Positions 1 through 8,913 of a DNA stretch of 64,000 nt are shown piece by piece (the stretch's first letter is position 1; every line of letters starts with the position of its first letter). The position numbers and the translations under genes are program-made. The stretch lies in the NCBI RefSeq assembly GCF_003335215.1, contig NZ_QPGB01000002.1:637080-701079 (forward strand), in the 5' to 3' direction. The notes beneath the pieces are model-generated. The model worked only from the letters and a program-made list of their open reading frames with translations. It had not been told where the DNA came from and did not search any database. This stretch comes from Parvibium lacunae (GTDB lineage Bacteria; Pseudomonadota; Gammaproteobacteria; Burkholderiales; Burkholderiaceae_D).

Positions 1-171
1 GCCAGCCGCGATTTCACGATTAATCTGGCCTTTGACTTCACTGACATAGCGCTGCGCCTTACCGACCCATTCTCCCGCCGCTTTAGCCACCTTGGGTAAC
101 TTTTCAGGGCCGAGCACCAATAGGGCAACGGTCCCGACAATCGCCAGTTCGGAAAAACTAACATCAAACAT
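1..171 (-). CDS. tatB: Sec-independent translocase subunit TatB (N-terminal part, runs off the window)
   Basis: The 57 visible codons begin MFDVSFSELAIVGTVALLVL, the TatB N-terminus: a short periplasmic start, one membrane helix (about residues 6-21), then the G-P-E-K-L-P hinge and an amphipathic helix. With TatC, TatB forms the receptor for twin-arginine signal peptides of folded proteins at the inner membrane. It lies just downstream of tatA on the same strand, the usual tatABC order. The reading frame is open to the window edge, so the rest of TatB and any tatC lie beyond base 1. Short distance to tatA suggests co-transcription with the his-hinT run. Confidence 0.93.
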   Translation of the reverse strand, partial: MFDVSFSELAIVGTVALLVLGPEKLPKVAKAAGEWVGKAQRYVSEVKGQINREIAAG

Positions 172-253
172 GGCGCAAAGGACTCAGTCGTAAAAAGAGG
201 GAGGAAACCGTCATGGCCATGCGTGGCGTCGTATCAATAGACTCAATCAATAA

Positions 254-475
254 TCAGACTTTGTCTTTCTCTTTGGCTTCAACATCAATGGTTTTATGGG
301 CGAGGGCGGGATCAGCTGCCGCCTTATTCTCAGCCGTGCCATCTTTCATCCCGTCCTTAAAGCCTTTGACTGCGGCACCTAAGTCTTGCCCCACGTTGCG
401 TAATTTCTTGGTGCCAAAAACCAGCATCACCACAACCAGCACGATAACCCAATGCCAAATACTGAACGAACCCAT
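254..475 (-). CDS. tatA: Sec-independent translocase subunit TatA
   Basis: This 73-residue protein has the TatA plan: one N-terminal transmembrane helix (about residues 6-20), the conserved F-G hinge in VFGTKKLRN, an amphipathic helix with G-x-D-L-G-x-A-x-K-G-F-K, and a charged, poorly ordered tail. TatA oligomers form the conduit of the twin-arginine translocase. It is followed by tatB and preceded by hinT and hisE, the standard betaproteobacterial order. Length is normal for the family. TatE is the only close alternative, but the tatA-tatB adjacency argues for TatA. Confidence 0.95.
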   Translation of the reverse strand: MGSFSIWHWVIVLVVVMLVFGTKKLRNVGQDLGAAVKGFKDGMKDGTAENKAAADPALAHKTIDVEAKEKDKV

Positions 476-659
476 GACAGCTCCTGATTAAAGAAGGGGG
501 AAGCGATTAATAATTACCAACCATAGCGGCAAATAGACTATGTCTTAATTGCCAATCAAACATTGATTGTAGCAGTCTTGTATGACAAATCCTGTGCAGA
601 TAAACCCTGAGCCTCGTGCGCATTAATGCGTCGCGCGCGCGATGCGGCGTCATCCAACC

Positions 660-998
660 CTATTGACGCCAAGGCCGAGGGCCGCCCATCACGTGCATGT
701 GCAAATGATAGACCTCTTGCCCACCATCAGGCCCGGTATTGATCACCGTACGAAAGCCATTTTCACACCCCAGCTCATGGGCTAATTTAGGTGCCAATAG
801 CAACATCTTACCTAGCAGAGCCTCATCACTGAGCTGGGTATCGGCCAGCGTCTCGATATGCGCTTTGGGGATGATTAAGAAATGAACCGGTGCAGCAGGA
901 TTAATATCATGAAACGCTAATAAGCAGTCATCTTCATAAATGATTTTGCTGGGCACCTCATGCCGCACAATGCGGCAAAAAATACAGTTCTCCGCCAT
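660..998 (-). CDS. hinT: HIT-family purine nucleoside phosphoramidase HinT
   Basis: The protein is 112 residues from the chosen start. It carries the histidine triad HLHMH (about residues 98-102) and two N-terminal cysteines (Cys5, Cys8) that with histidines form a zinc site in many HinT proteins. HinT hydrolyses adenosine 5'-phosphoramidates such as lysyl-AMP. I use the ATG at 998, not the in-frame ATG at 1013, because AGGAG lies about seven bases before it. It sits 20 bases after hisE and before tatA, a classic betaproteobacterial arrangement that suggests co-transcription with the histidine genes. Confidence 0.95.
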   Translation of the reverse strand: MAENCIFCRIVRHEVPSKIIYEDDCLLAFHDINPAAPVHFLIIPKAHIETLADTQLSDEALLGKMLLLAPKLAHELGCENGFRTVINTGPDGGQEVYHLHMHVMGGPRPWRQ

Positions 999-1018
999 CG
1001 TTTTCTCCTGCATGGCAA

Positions 1019-1357
1019 TTAATCGGCTTGATTTTCGGTACGCTGGGCTTTTTCAACCAAGCCAGACAACCCTTCACGACGGGCCAGTTCATTCAATACA
1101 TCTTGGGGATGTCGATCATGTTGAGCCAGCAAGATGAGGCAATGAAACCATAAGTCCGCCACCTCATAAACCACCTGATCGGGATTCGCATCTTTCGCCG
1201 CCATGACGGTTTCAGTAGCTTCTTCACCAATTTTTTTTAAAACTGCATCGGGGCCTTTGGTCAGCAGCTTGGCAACATAGGATTGATTAGGATCGCCACC
1301 ATGAGCGGGGTGACGGGCGGCAATTGTCGCCGCAACGCGATCTAGAATCGTACTCAT
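1019..1357 (-). CDS. hisE: Phosphoribosyl-ATP pyrophosphatase HisE
   Basis: HisE performs the second step of histidine synthesis, hydrolysing phosphoribosyl-ATP to phosphoribosyl-AMP and pyrophosphate. The 112-residue all-alpha protein shows the MazG-like metal-binding pattern [10 protein letters not shown] (about residues 41-50) and the second acidic element E-V-A-D-L-W-F-H (about 65-72). Its start overlaps the hisI stop by four bases (ATGA), which implies translational coupling. In enterobacteria hisI and hisE are fused; here they are separate, as usual in betaproteobacteria. Confidence 0.96.
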   Translation of the reverse strand: MSTILDRVAATIAARHPAHGGDPNQSYVAKLLTKGPDAVLKKIGEEATETVMAAKDANPDQVVYEVADLWFHCLILLAQHDRHPQDVLNELARREGLSGLVEKAQRTENQAD

Positions 1358-1824
1358 GAGCGATAGATCTCATCTGGATTTTTCAACACCGGATCAACGG
1401 TGACCCACACCGGCGTGGCATCCTCTTGCGCCTCCAAGCGCTGAAAGAAGCAGTGCCGCCGCCCGGTATGGCATGCTACCCCGCCAACCTGATTCACCCG
1501 CAAAATAATGACGTCGTTGTCGCAATCCAGGCGGATCTCTTCAACATGTTGCAAGTGGCCCGATTCTTCACCCTTGAACCAGAGTTTTTTACGCGAACGC
1601 GACCAATACACAGCACGGCGCAATTCATGGGTTTTTTGCAGCGCTTCGCGATTCATCCAAGCAAACATCAAGACGGTATTGTCTTGCGCATCTTGCGCAA
1701 TGACTGGAATAAGCCCTTGCTCATCCCATTTCACCTGATTAAGCCAGGATACCGCAGGGGCAACACGGGTTTCTTTACGCCGCTCCGGGCCTAAATAACT
1801 GGGCTGCTCAATGACAATGCTCAT
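1354..1824 (-). CDS. hisI: Phosphoribosyl-AMP cyclohydrolase HisI
   Basis: HisI opens the purine ring of phosphoribosyl-AMP, the third histidine step. The protein shows the metal and zinc site residues in [12 protein letters not shown] and in the [14 protein letters not shown] segment (about residues 99-127). At 156 residues it is somewhat longer than many HisI proteins because of about 25 N-terminal residues before [21 protein letters not shown] later start is possible in principle, but no better ATG lies between. It overlaps hisE by four bases and lies 26 bases after hisF, within the minus-strand his run. Confidence 0.95.
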   Translation of the reverse strand: MSIVIEQPSYLGPERRKETRVAPAVSWLNQVKWDEQGLIPVIAQDAQDNTVLMFAWMNREALQKTHELRRAVYWSRSRKKLWFKGEESGHLQHVEEIRLDCDNDVIILRVNQVGGVACHTGRRHCFFQRLEAQEDATPVWVTVDPVLKNPDEIYRS

Positions 1825-1850
1825 GTACTCATACCCTTAAAGGAACGTGC

Positions 1851-2609
1851 CTACAGACGCACGCAAATACCGCGCTCGGCCATAAAAGCTTTCGCTTCTT
1901 GGATGGTGTGTTGTCCGTAATGAAAAATACTCGCTGCCAGCACTGCATCGGCATACCCTGAGGTAATCCCATCTGCCAGATCAGCGAGCCCACCAACGCC
2001 CCCACTGGCAATCACCGGCACGCTGACAGCATTGCTGACCGCCCGCGTCAAAGCAAGATCAAAACCGCTGCGCGTGCCATCCCGATCCATGCTGGTAAGC
2101 AAAATCTCCCCCGCGCCCAAGGTCGCCATCTGCTGGGCCCAAGCGACGGCATCTAGGCCGGTTGCATTACGCCCACCATGAGTAAAGACCTGCCATTGAT
2201 CAGGGCCAGTTTGTTTGGCATCGACAGCAACCACGATACATTGCGAACCAAATTTGCTCGCCGCCTCAGCAACCAGTTGGGGATTTTGAACTGCTGCCGT
2301 GTTAATAGAAATTTTATCCGCACCGGCATTCAGCAAGCGTCGGACATCCTCAACCTTACGCACCCCACCGCCGACGGTCAGCGGAATAAACACTTGGCTC
2401 GCCACGGCTTCAATCACATGCAAAATAATATCGCGCTGATCACTGGAAGCGGTGATATCAAGAAAGGTTAGTTCGTCAGCGCCTTGCTCGTCATAGCGAC
2501 GGGCGATTTCTACTGGGTCCCCAGCGTCACGCAGCTCGACGAAATTAATACCTTTGACGACTCGCCCAGCGGTCACGTCTAAACAGGGAATAATCCGCTT
2601 GGCTAACAT
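1851..2609 (-). CDS. hisF: Imidazole glycerol phosphate synthase cyclase subunit HisF
   Basis: HisF is the (beta/alpha)8 cyclase half of IGP synthase. It uses ammonia from HisH and PRFAR to make imidazole glycerol phosphate and AICAR. The start [18 protein letters not shown] includes the catalytic Asp near residue 11, and [12 protein letters not shown] holds the second catalytic Asp near 130. The phosphate-binding motifs VGGGVR and ASGGVGG are intact. At 252 residues it is full length. Its start is one base from the hisA stop, so the two genes are almost certainly read from one message, and hisH lies just upstream. Confidence 0.97.
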   Translation of the reverse strand: MLAKRIIPCLDVTAGRVVKGINFVELRDAGDPVEIARRYDEQGADELTFLDITASSDQRDIILHVIEAVASQVFIPLTVGGGVRKVEDVRRLLNAGADKISINTAAVQNPQLVAEAASKFGSQCIVVAVDAKQTGPDQWQVFTHGGRNATGLDAVAWAQQMATLGAGEILLTSMDRDGTRSGFDLALTRAVSNAVSVPVIASGGVGGLADLADGITSGYADAVLAASIFHYGQHTIQEAKAFMAERGICVRL

Positions 2610-2610
2610 A

Positions 2611-3375
2611 TCAGGCTGACGTACCGGCTTGCGCCGCTTGCGTTAACGCATCTGCCCGCGCTTGTCCCGCCGCGAAATCCAAGGTGCCCTCATAGATTGA
2701 GCGGCCACAAATAGCCCCTTCAATGCCTTCCTCTTGAACCCCACAGAGTTTTTCCACATCAACCACGGAAGTCATGCCGCCACTGGCGATAATTGGGATC
2801 GTGACCGATTGTGCCAATTTAACCGTCGCGTCGATATTGACGCCACTGAGCATCCCATCGCGCCCGATATCCGTATAAACAATCGAGGCCACCCCATAAT
2901 CCTCAAACTTTTTCGCCAGATCAATTACATCATGGCGCGTTAACTTGCTCCAGCCATCGGTCGCGACCTTACCGTCTTTCGCATCTATCCCCACAATGAT
3001 CTGCCCTGGAAAGGCGCTACAGGCATCATGCAAAAAGCCCGGGTTCTTGACGGCGGCGGTACCAATAATGATGTAACTGAGGCCATCATCCAAATAGCGC
3101 TCAATCGTATCGAGATCACGAATGCCACCGCCTAGCTGTACGGGAATATCGTCTCCCACCGCGGCGACAATCGCTTTAATCGCGCCCTCATTTTTGGGCT
3201 TGCCTGCAAAGGCCCCATTCAGATCAACCAAGTGCAAGCGGCGGGCACCCTGTGCAACCCAATGCTTTGCCATGGCTGCTGGGTCTTCGGAAAAAACAGT
3301 AACGGCGTTCATATCGCCTTGCTTCAGACGCACACAGTGGCCATCTTTCAGATCGATTGCAGGGATCAGCAGCAT
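2611..3375 (-). CDS. hisA: ProFAR isomerase HisA
   Basis: HisA isomerises ProFAR to PRFAR, supplying the substrate of HisF. The barrel begins [20 protein letters not shown] with the catalytic Asp8. The second catalytic Asp is in [13 protein letters not shown] near residue 130. The phosphate-binding loops QLGGGIR and IASGGM are present. The 254-residue length is a little above the usual 240-245 because of an alanine-rich C-terminal tail. It lies between hisH and hisF with 32-base and 1-base gaps. It is too specific a match, and too well placed, to be TrpF or PriA. Confidence 0.97.
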   Translation of the reverse strand: MLLIPAIDLKDGHCVRLKQGDMNAVTVFSEDPAAMAKHWVAQGARRLHLVDLNGAFAGKPKNEGAIKAIVAAVGDDIPVQLGGGIRDLDTIERYLDDGLSYIIIGTAAVKNPGFLHDACSAFPGQIIVGIDAKDGKVATDGWSKLTRHDVIDLAKKFEDYGVASIVYTDIGRDGMLSGVNIDATVKLAQSVTIPIIASGGMTSVVDVEKLCGVQEEGIEGAICGRSIYEGTLDFAAGQARADALTQAAQAGTSA

Positions 3376-3407
3376 GATAGTGTCAGGTTAGAACAAAAAA
3401 TTAAAAA

Positions 3408-4052
3408 TTAGGGTTGCCAACGCGTGAAGTTACGGTACAGCGTCAATCCGTGCGTCGCACTTTTTTCAGGGTGAAACTGCGTCGCAAAAATGTTAGCGCG
3501 TTGTACCGCGCAGGTAAAGCGCTGACCGTACTCACTATAGGCCGCAATATCAGCGGGGTTATCCGGCACCACATAGTAGCTGTGTACGAAGTAAAACCGC
3601 GCACCATCAGGAATACCAGCCCAGAGCGGGTGCGAGCCTACTTGCCAAACTTCGTTCCAGCCCATGTGCGGTACTTTCAAGCGTTGCCCGTCGGTCGCCC
3701 CTGGCGCTGGCATATTGTCCGCAAATTTGACGACGCGGCCCGGAAGTCGTTGCAGACAAGTGACCTCCCCTTCAGCGCTCCAATCAAACAGCATTTGCTC
3801 GCCCACACAAACACCAAGCAGCGGCGTGCTCTCAGCAACGCGCAGCACCACCTCCAACAGCCCGGACTCGCGCAAGTTACGCATGCAGTCTGGAATCGCG
3901 CCCTGGCCCGGCAAAACCACCCGATTGGCACGACGAATCACAGCAGGATCAGCGCTTATCTCGATAGTTGCAGAGGGGGCCACGGCTTGCAGCGCATTGG
4001 CGACAGAGCGCACGTTCCCCATTCCGTAATCAACAATTGCAATGGTATTCAT
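3408..4052 (-). CDS. hisH: Imidazole glycerol phosphate synthase glutaminase subunit HisH
   Basis: HisH hydrolyses glutamine and channels ammonia to HisF. The class I glutamine amidotransferase triad is visible: the nucleophile Cys in [15 protein letters not shown] (near residue 82) and the His and Glu in TQFHPEKSA near the C-terminus. The start [19 protein letters not shown] is typical. At 214 residues it is full length. A 94-base gap separates it from hisB; in relatives this position can hold a marC-type gene, but here I see no gene in it. Confidence 0.96.
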   Translation of the reverse strand: MNTIAIVDYGMGNVRSVANALQAVAPSATIEISADPAVIRRANRVVLPGQGAIPDCMRNLRESGLLEVVLRVAESTPLLGVCVGEQMLFDWSAEGEVTCLQRLPGRVVKFADNMPAPGATDGQRLKVPHMGWNEVWQVGSHPLWAGIPDGARFYFVHSYYVVPDNPADIAAYSEYGQRFTCAVQRANIFATQFHPEKSATHGLTLYRNFTRWQP

Positions 4053-4146
4053 GATTTAAAACTCAGCGGTCTGACTGCAGATCGGCAGGTTAACGTGGGT
4101 GCGCCGCCGACAGAGGCAGGCCTAGCACGCGACGATTGCCCGAAAG

Positions 4147-4767
4147 TCACACCGATAACGTTCCTTTCGTCGAAGGAATGGCATTTCCTTGGCGTGCATC
4201 GAACTCAATCGCCATGCGTAAAGCGCGACCAAACGCTTTAAAGACCGTCTCACATTGATGGTGTGCATTGTGGCCCCGCAGATTATCCACATGGAGGGTC
4301 ACCAAAGCATGATTCACAAAACCTTGAAAAAACTCATGGGTGAGATCAACATCGAAAGTGCCAATCATCGCGCGGGTAAAGGGCACCTCAAACGTCAACC
4401 CGGGGCGTCCCGATAAATCAATCACCACACGCGAGAGCGCTTCATCCAATGGCACATAAGCATGGCCATAGCGCCGAACACCTTTTTTGTCGCCAATTGC
4501 TTTCGCAAAAGCCTGGCCCAGCGTAATCCCGATATCTTCAACGGTATGGTGCGCGTCAATGTGCAAATCACCTTGCGCGTCGATTTCCAGATCAATCAAG
4601 CCATGCCGGGCAATTTGATCCAACATGTGATCTAAAAAAGGCACCCCCGTCTGAATCGACTGCAAACCCGATCCATCCAGATTTAACTTAACCCGAATTT
4701 GGGTTTCCAGGGTATTACGGACAACCTCGGCCTGACGCGGAGGAATGGGCGAAGCGACAGCAGTCAT
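4147..4767 (-). CDS. hisB: Imidazoleglycerol-phosphate dehydratase HisB (monofunctional)
   Basis: HisB dehydrates imidazole glycerol phosphate to imidazole acetol phosphate. The manganese-binding histidine motifs of the family are present: [20 protein letters not shown] and [14 protein letters not shown] use the ATG at 4767 (206 residues) rather than the upstream in-frame codon at 4821, because the extra 18 residues are unlike the family and the shorter form is already slightly longer than the usual 195. No phosphatase domain is fused. It is the first gene of the minus-strand his block and diverges from hisC across 87 bases. Confidence 0.95.
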   Translation of the reverse strand: MTAVASPIPPRQAEVVRNTLETQIRVKLNLDGSGLQSIQTGVPFLDHMLDQIARHGLIDLEIDAQGDLHIDAHHTVEDIGITLGQAFAKAIGDKKGVRRYGHAYVPLDEALSRVVIDLSGRPGLTFEVPFTRAMIGTFDVDLTHEFFQGFVNHALVTLHVDNLRGHNAHHQCETVFKAFGRALRMAIEFDARQGNAIPSTKGTLSV

Positions 4768-4806
4768 GATGAATGTGGCGTCATAAAGACTAAAAGAAGA
4801 TTTTAA

Positions 4807-4827
4807 CCTGCATGATACCATTGCAGG
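4807..4827. promoter_or_regulatory. Small inverted repeat in the hisB-hisC divergent region
   Basis: CCTGCA and TGCAGG are separated by nine bases, forming a six-base-pair stem in the 87-base gap between the divergent genes hisB and hisC. It could be a protein-binding site or chance. No well-spaced promoter hexamers stand out beside it, although a TAAAAT on the minus strand lies next to the repeat on the hisB side. Its role is inference from position only. Confidence 0.25.
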
Positions 4828-4854
4828 CTGTGAGAAATTAGCTTAAACCATGCG

Positions 4855-5934
4855 ATGAGTCAATTCTGGAACCCTCTTGTACACGATCTAGTGCCCTACG
4901 TACCCGGTGAGCAGCCCAAGGTCAGCAACCTGATCAAACTCAACACCAATGAAAGCCCTTACGGCCCATCACCACGGGCGTTGGCGGCCATACAGGCAGC
5001 GCTGGATGACAAACTGCGACTCTATCCAGACCCAAACAGTGACGCCCTGAAACAGGCGATTGCCGACTTTCATCATAGCGCCCAACTCACCCCTGACCAA
5101 GTTTTTGTTGGCAATGGGTCTGACGAGGTATTAGCCCACGTATTTCTCGGCTTACTCAAGCACCCCGGTCGGCCACTGCTATTCCCAGACATTACCTACA
5201 GCTTCTACCCGGTTTACTGCCAACTTTATGGCATCAGCTACCAAACGGTCCCACTCCAAGCCTCATTTAAATTGGTCTTGGCGGACTACGCGGCCATCAG
5301 CCCAGCATGCGGCGTGATTTTCCCCAACCCCAACGCCCCTACCGGGCGCGCCCTCGCCGGCGAAGAGATTGCAGCATTGGCTGCTCAACAGCCCGACCGA
5401 TTGGTGGTGGTAGACGAGGCCTATGTTGATTACGGCGCAACCAGCGCGGCCAGCTTAGTGAATCAATACCCCAATTTATTGGTGATTCACACCCTCTCCA
5501 AATCGCGAGCACTCGCCGGATTACGTGTTGGCTATGCCCTAGGCCAACGGCATTTGATTGAAGGCCTGGAACGCGTAAAAAATAGTTTTAATTCCTACCC
5601 ACTGGGCCGCCTGGCACAGGCAGGCGCAATCGCCGCAATGCAAGATCGCGACTACCTTAACCAAACGTGCCAAGCCGTCATCACCACCCGCGAACGAACT
5701 GTTGCAGCGCTCAGTCAACTCGGCTTTGAAATTATTCCCTCAGCGGCTAACTTTATTTTTATTCACCACCCCCAACACGCAGCCGCCACCCTCGCCCAAA
5801 AGCTCCGTGAACGCCACATTATTGTTCGTCATTTCAAGCAACAACGAATCGAGCAATACCTGCGCGTCACCATTGGCACCGAGGCACAAATGGCAAGCTT
5901 TATCAGCGAAATAGAAAACATACTGGCGGGTTAG
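4855..5934 (+). CDS. hisC: Histidinol-phosphate aminotransferase HisC
   Basis: HisC transfers an amino group from glutamate to imidazole acetol phosphate. It is a fold-type I PLP enzyme: [13 protein letters not shown] near residues 28-40, NPNAPTGR near 155, VVDEAYVDY near 180-190, and the PLP lysine in [19 protein letters not shown] near residue 208. At 359 residues it is full length. Unlike its usual place between hisD and hisB on the same strand, it is inverted relative to both and diverges from hisB, so it must use its own promoter. A related aromatic or cobalamin-pathway aminotransferase is less likely given the location. Confidence 0.95.
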   Translation: MSQFWNPLVHDLVPYVPGEQPKVSNLIKLNTNESPYGPSPRALAAIQAALDDKLRLYPDPNSDALKQAIADFHHSAQLTPDQVFVGNGSDEVLAHVFLGLLKHPGRPLLFPDITYSFYPVYCQLYGISYQTVPLQASFKLVLADYAAISPACGVIFPNPNAPTGRALAGEEIAALAAQQPDRLVVVDEAYVDYGATSAASLVNQYPNLLVIHTLSKSRALAGLRVGYALGQRHLIEGLERVKNSFNSYPLGRLAQAGAIAAMQDRDYLNQTCQAVITTRERTVAALSQLGFEIIPSAANFIFIHHPQHAAATLAQKLRERHIIVRHFKQQRIEQYLRVTIGTEAQMASFISEIENILAG

Positions 5935-6151
5935 GGCCTCTAACAGCTGAGGGTTGTGGGATAGCCGTTACGCAAGACAAAGATGAACCTGGAAGGATTT
6001 AGCCTGTTTATTTCATCTCTCCCAAATGTAATAAAGAGGCCAAGCACGGCCCTTCGGTACCCGATCACCGCAACTGATGCGCGCTACAGGTAGACACTTT
6101 GGACTGACTTAAACGGTCTTGTGAAGAAAATTGTGGTACGTCCACTATTTT

Positions 6152-6163
6152 TGTCCCCTATTT
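6152..6163. repeat. TGTCCCCTATTT motif, copy 1
   Basis: This is the first of three exact copies of a 12-base motif (others at 6856 and 7057) in the accessory region. On the minus strand it reads AAATAGGGGACA, and the TAG closes a short open frame ending A-R-A-L-N-D-N-P-S-E-K. Such motifs resemble fragments of REP-type dispersed repeats; that link is inference. Confidence 0.6.
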
Positions 6164-6213
6164 TTCGCTGGGGTTGTCGTTGAGCGCGCGGGCCATGCAG
6201 ACTGGAAAATTTC

Positions 6214-6771
6214 TCAAGGGTACCAGTAAAAATCGTCATTTAATGAATATCCAATGGACTTTTCATAACCAATTCTGTGAACAGCAATACGGATTATTTT
6301 TCCTTGCTTATCGCCGCTAAAAGTAAATGTGATCCCTTCATTTTTGACGATCCAATCGAATCTATTATGGCCACGTGGAATTAGAGAGTAGTGGTCCTCA
6401 TAACCATCTGAAAAAGCAGTTGATACATCATCAAAACTTGATAAAACAGAGATTCGATTACACGTAGAAAATGTATCTGAATTTAGATGAATATCTGAAA
6501 CTAATTTTGCTTGATCATAAACAACAAACAAAAAATTTTTTCTATTTGAGGACATCCAAATAGAAATAGTATGTTTCTGTCTTAGTAACTTTTTTGTTGG
6601 TTTTCCAAGGATGATCTCCACATCTTTAAATGCCATATTTAAACAAATTTTACCCACGCAGTGACCCGGAATGATTTGATTTTTCTCTAGTGAACTACAA
6701 TTGGATCCACTTCCAAAAGTAGCGGATACATGAAATAAAAGCCATATAGTTAAAATAATTTTTGATTTCAT
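6214..6771 (-). CDS. Hypothetical secreted protein, AT-rich
   Basis: This 185-residue protein is not one I recognise. The chosen ATG at 6771 gives a clear signal peptide: MKSKIILTIWLLFHVSATFG, with a type I cleavage site likely after it. The in-frame ATG at 6822 would put 17 charged residues in front and is less likely. The mature part has several cysteines (in SNCSS, GHCVGKICLN and FSTCNR) that could form disulfides in the periplasm. Base composition is visibly AT-richer than the his genes, and the gene sits between copies of the TGTCCCCTATTT motif beside toxin remnants. This suggests horizontal acquisition, possibly as an accessory of the toxin locus. Function is unknown. Confidence 0.6.
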   Translation of the reverse strand: MKSKIILTIWLLFHVSATFGSGSNCSSLEKNQIIPGHCVGKICLNMAFKDVEIILGKPTKKLLRQKHTISIWMSSNRKNFLFVVYDQAKLVSDIHLNSDTFSTCNRISVLSSFDDVSTAFSDGYEDHYSLIPRGHNRFDWIVKNEGITFTFSGDKQGKIIRIAVHRIGYEKSIGYSLNDDFYWYP

Positions 6772-6855
6772 TGCTTCACCAATTCTTTCCTTTGATGTAC
6801 AAATAAATCGGCCACGCTCCATAATTTTTGTCAGGAATATAAAATAATCGTGGTC

Positions 6856-6867
6856 TGTCCCCTATTT
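6856..6867. repeat. TGTCCCCTATTT motif, copy 2 (extended GTGGTCTGTCCCCTATTT)
   Basis: This is the second exact copy. Here the motif is extended on the left to CGTGGTCTGTCCCCTATTT. On the minus strand the TAG inside it again closes an open frame, which ends D-D-A-A-A-R-P-S-R-K. The extended form resembles repeats seen around REP-associated transposase remnants in proteobacteria; I cannot confirm that here. Confidence 0.6.
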
Positions 6868-7000
6868 CCTGCTAGGGCGAGCGGCAGCATCATCGCCATT
6901 CGCTTGATCCTGATGGGTGTCTGGCGCGATTCGTCGCAGCCATATGTTGAAGAAACGGACGTGAACGGTTAAGGCAAATCAGGTAAATAGTTTTACAATT

Positions 7001-7016
7001 GGCGGCTCATGCCGCC
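7001..7016. repeat. Perfect hairpin GGCGGC-TCAT-GCCGCC
   Basis: This is a perfect six-base-pair GC stem with a four-base loop, 40 bases from motif copy 3. Compact GC-rich hairpins next to a conserved short motif fit the general form of a REP-like unit. It lies just beyond the stop of the immunity-like gene and could also stop transcription, but there is no T-run. Confidence 0.4.
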
Positions 7017-7056
7017 ATGGCTTCGCTTACTCGCTTGACAGCCTCCAGCTAATGGG

Positions 7057-7068
7057 TGTCCCCTATTT
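7057..7068. repeat. TGTCCCCTATTT motif, copy 3, overlapping the stop codon of the immunity-like gene
   Basis: This is the third exact copy. The minus-strand TAG inside it is the stop codon of the 104-residue gene at 7063-7377. A copy sitting exactly at a gene end suggests that the motif marks a recombination edge of the cassette rather than random sequence. Confidence 0.6.
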
Positions 7069-7377
7069 TAATCGTTGCATCAAGTCGGCTTTAATTTTCT
7101 CCAAAAGAGATTGGTCATCAATCCCATCCTCTCTCAAGAAATAATTGCCAATTTGGCTATCGTGATATACCGAAATAGGAACATCGTTTGAACGAAGTAC
7201 CCAGCGTCTCGAGTAAATCGAATCACTTGATTCATTCACCTCTGCTTGCCAATGTTTTTGTAAATACTGTACAAATGAATCAAGGCCATCCCATTCGGAA
7301 TCGACTTCAATATGATATTCAACTGCACCATCTTTGTTTTTGCATGTCCTAATTGGAGGAAGTTTAGTATTCATCAT
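7063..7377 (-). CDS. Probable immunity protein of the adjacent toxin fragment
   Basis: This 104-residue acidic protein follows the toxin-like gene so closely that its ATG shares one base with the toxin stop (TAATG). It contains EYHIEVDSEWDGLDSFVQYL and an even mix of strands and helices, as is common in small cytosolic immunity proteins. No signal peptide or membrane segment is seen. I do not recognise a named family. The assignment rests on known organisation of polymorphic toxin loci (toxin, then cognate immunity gene) and on tight coupling. It would act by binding the toxin's C-terminal domain in the cytoplasm. Confidence 0.6.
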   Translation of the reverse strand: MMNTKLPPIRTCKNKDGAVEYHIEVDSEWDGLDSFVQYLQKHWQAEVNESSDSIYSRRWVLRSNDVPISVYHDSQIGNYFLREDGIDDQSLLEKIKADLMQRLK

Positions 7378-8888
7378 TAATCCAATCCATATTGCTTATT
7401 TACTGAAGCACGTGTTTTTTGTGCGCTATTCAAAATGCTGTGATAAATATCGTCACCAGAATAGCCACGTGCAGCCTTGGATTCAATCATTTGCTGCCAT
7501 GTCATGTTTGGCTCTTCTCGAATCAGTCTATCAGCACTAACTCTGTCAGACATAAATTCACGAGCATCGGTACGATTGGCATTTCTAAAGTCAAACGCTT
7601 GTTTGGCTTGAGTCTCAAGTGAAGCAGATGAATCAATTCTTCCAAGTATTTTTGCATCTTCTGACAAGTACCACTGGCGCGCTTCAAGATTGGACATAGT
7701 GCCACGAACCGGATTGGTTCCATATTGACTGTAAAAATCCGCGCTTCTTAAATTCACCAAATCTGGATTGTATGCATTTCCCTCCAAAGTAGGCATGCCA
7801 CCTGAGAATGACCTTGCACTACTACCCCTCACTCTCCCGAACGACAACGGTAGCGGATTCGCATTCAGCGTACCATACTCAAAAGGCCGTGGGGTAATCT
7901 TCCAATCCGGCACACCCCAATTACGCAGAGTTTGTGCCGAACCTTGAATGCCGCTTGTTAAACCCTCTTCCAAGGCGTAAACAGCACGCCCCGCCTTTAC
8001 CCAACCCAGCGGACTCAGGGTTTCACCAAGCAAGCCTCCTACTTGGCCTGCCATGCCCGGACTGTAGTTGAACGGCCGTAAATTAAATTGGCCATCAATT
8101 TGACTAACAAGGCGTCCACCATTGAACGCTTGGTCATAAAGCATCATATAACCTTTAGTCACATCACTAACGAAACCGATTGGCCCTTGTACTAAGCCAA
8201 TTCCCACATTGGCAGCCCCCGTTCGTAAACCTAAACCAATGTTACGCATCTGTTCGCGATAAGGCATGGTGCTGGGGCCACCACTGGTTGAGGTGCTATA
8301 GCCAATCGGATTACCCAAGGCGTCGTATTCGACGCTGCTGGGGGCCTCAGGGCCTACTTTGACTTCCGGCCTGCCAGCGCGTGCTAGGCGGGCGTCTTCA
8401 GCTGCGCTTTGGTTGGGGATGGCAGCGAGTTGGCTCGCAAGAGAGGCGCGATAGTCAGCCGCTGTATCGGGGTATCCAAATTTATCCAGCATTTGAATGA
8501 GCCGGAGTTTTTCGTTGATGGGTAACGCTTCACCGGGCAATGACAATTGCAATCGATCTCGCCCACCCCCACCATCCGTCATCGTAAACCGCGGGTCTTG
8601 GGAGGCATAGGCATTTTGCGCGAGAGTAAGGCGCCCAGCGTCTGGGTTAAACGGATCAAACCCCTCACTCAACAGCGGTGCCGCACCAGGCTCCTGAGGC
8701 AACAGCCCCAGCCCTGCCCCCCAGCCACTGGGGCGCAGGCCGCTGAGTAAGCTGAGGGTCTCGGGGCGCATAACCGGTGCCAGCGCCGGGCGGTTACCCC
8801 AGCCGTAATAGTCGCTATCACTGGCTTGGTTGCTGGCGTTGAGCAAGGCGCGGTTGTCGATGCTGTCAACCGGGTCAGACGACGACAC
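7377..8888 (-). CDS. Polymorphic toxin C-terminal fragment (N-terminal delivery region missing)
   Basis: A GTG at 8888 opens 503 residues, but the same frame continues upstream without a start to a TAG at 8919-8921, giving K-D-T-G-G-A-A-W-P-V before it. The 5' part of a longer gene therefore seems lost. Residues about 1-190 are Gly/Pro/Ala-rich and low in structure. About 210-300 have glycine-rich, partly hydrophobic stretches (GLGLRTGAANVGIGLVQGP) like pre-toxin linkers of Rhs/CdiA-type proteins. The last ~120 residues are compact and charged (SNLEARQWYLSEDAKILGRI to the end), as expected for the toxin tip. Catalytic type is not clear to me. The downstream immunity-like gene overlaps by one base. 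It could be a silent orphan cassette or still be expressed. Confidence 0.6.
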   Translation of the reverse strand: MSSSDPVDSIDNRALLNASNQASDSDYYGWGNRPALAPVMRPETLSLLSGLRPSGWGAGLGLLPQEPGAAPLLSEGFDPFNPDAGRLTLAQNAYASQDPRFTMTDGGGGRDRLQLSLPGEALPINEKLRLIQMLDKFGYPDTAADYRASLASQLAAIPNQSAAEDARLARAGRPEVKVGPEAPSSVEYDALGNPIGYSTSTSGGPSTMPYREQMRNIGLGLRTGAANVGIGLVQGPIGFVSDVTKGYMMLYDQAFNGGRLVSQIDGQFNLRPFNYSPGMAGQVGGLLGETLSPLGWVKAGRAVYALEEGLTSGIQGSAQTLRNWGVPDWKITPRPFEYGTLNANPLPLSFGRVRGSSARSFSGGMPTLEGNAYNPDLVNLRSADFYSQYGTNPVRGTMSNLEARQWYLSEDAKILGRIDSSASLETQAKQAFDFRNANRTDAREFMSDRVSADRLIREEPNMTWQQMIESKAARGYSGDDIYHSILNSAQKTRASVNKQYGLD

Positions 8889-8913
8889 TGGCCAGGCCGC
8901 GCCGCCCGTGTCC

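Noticed and set aside
3414..4241. 275-codon plus-strand open frame
   Set aside because: It is antisense to hisH and the hisB end, with no family-like sequence; hisH is certain on the minus strand.
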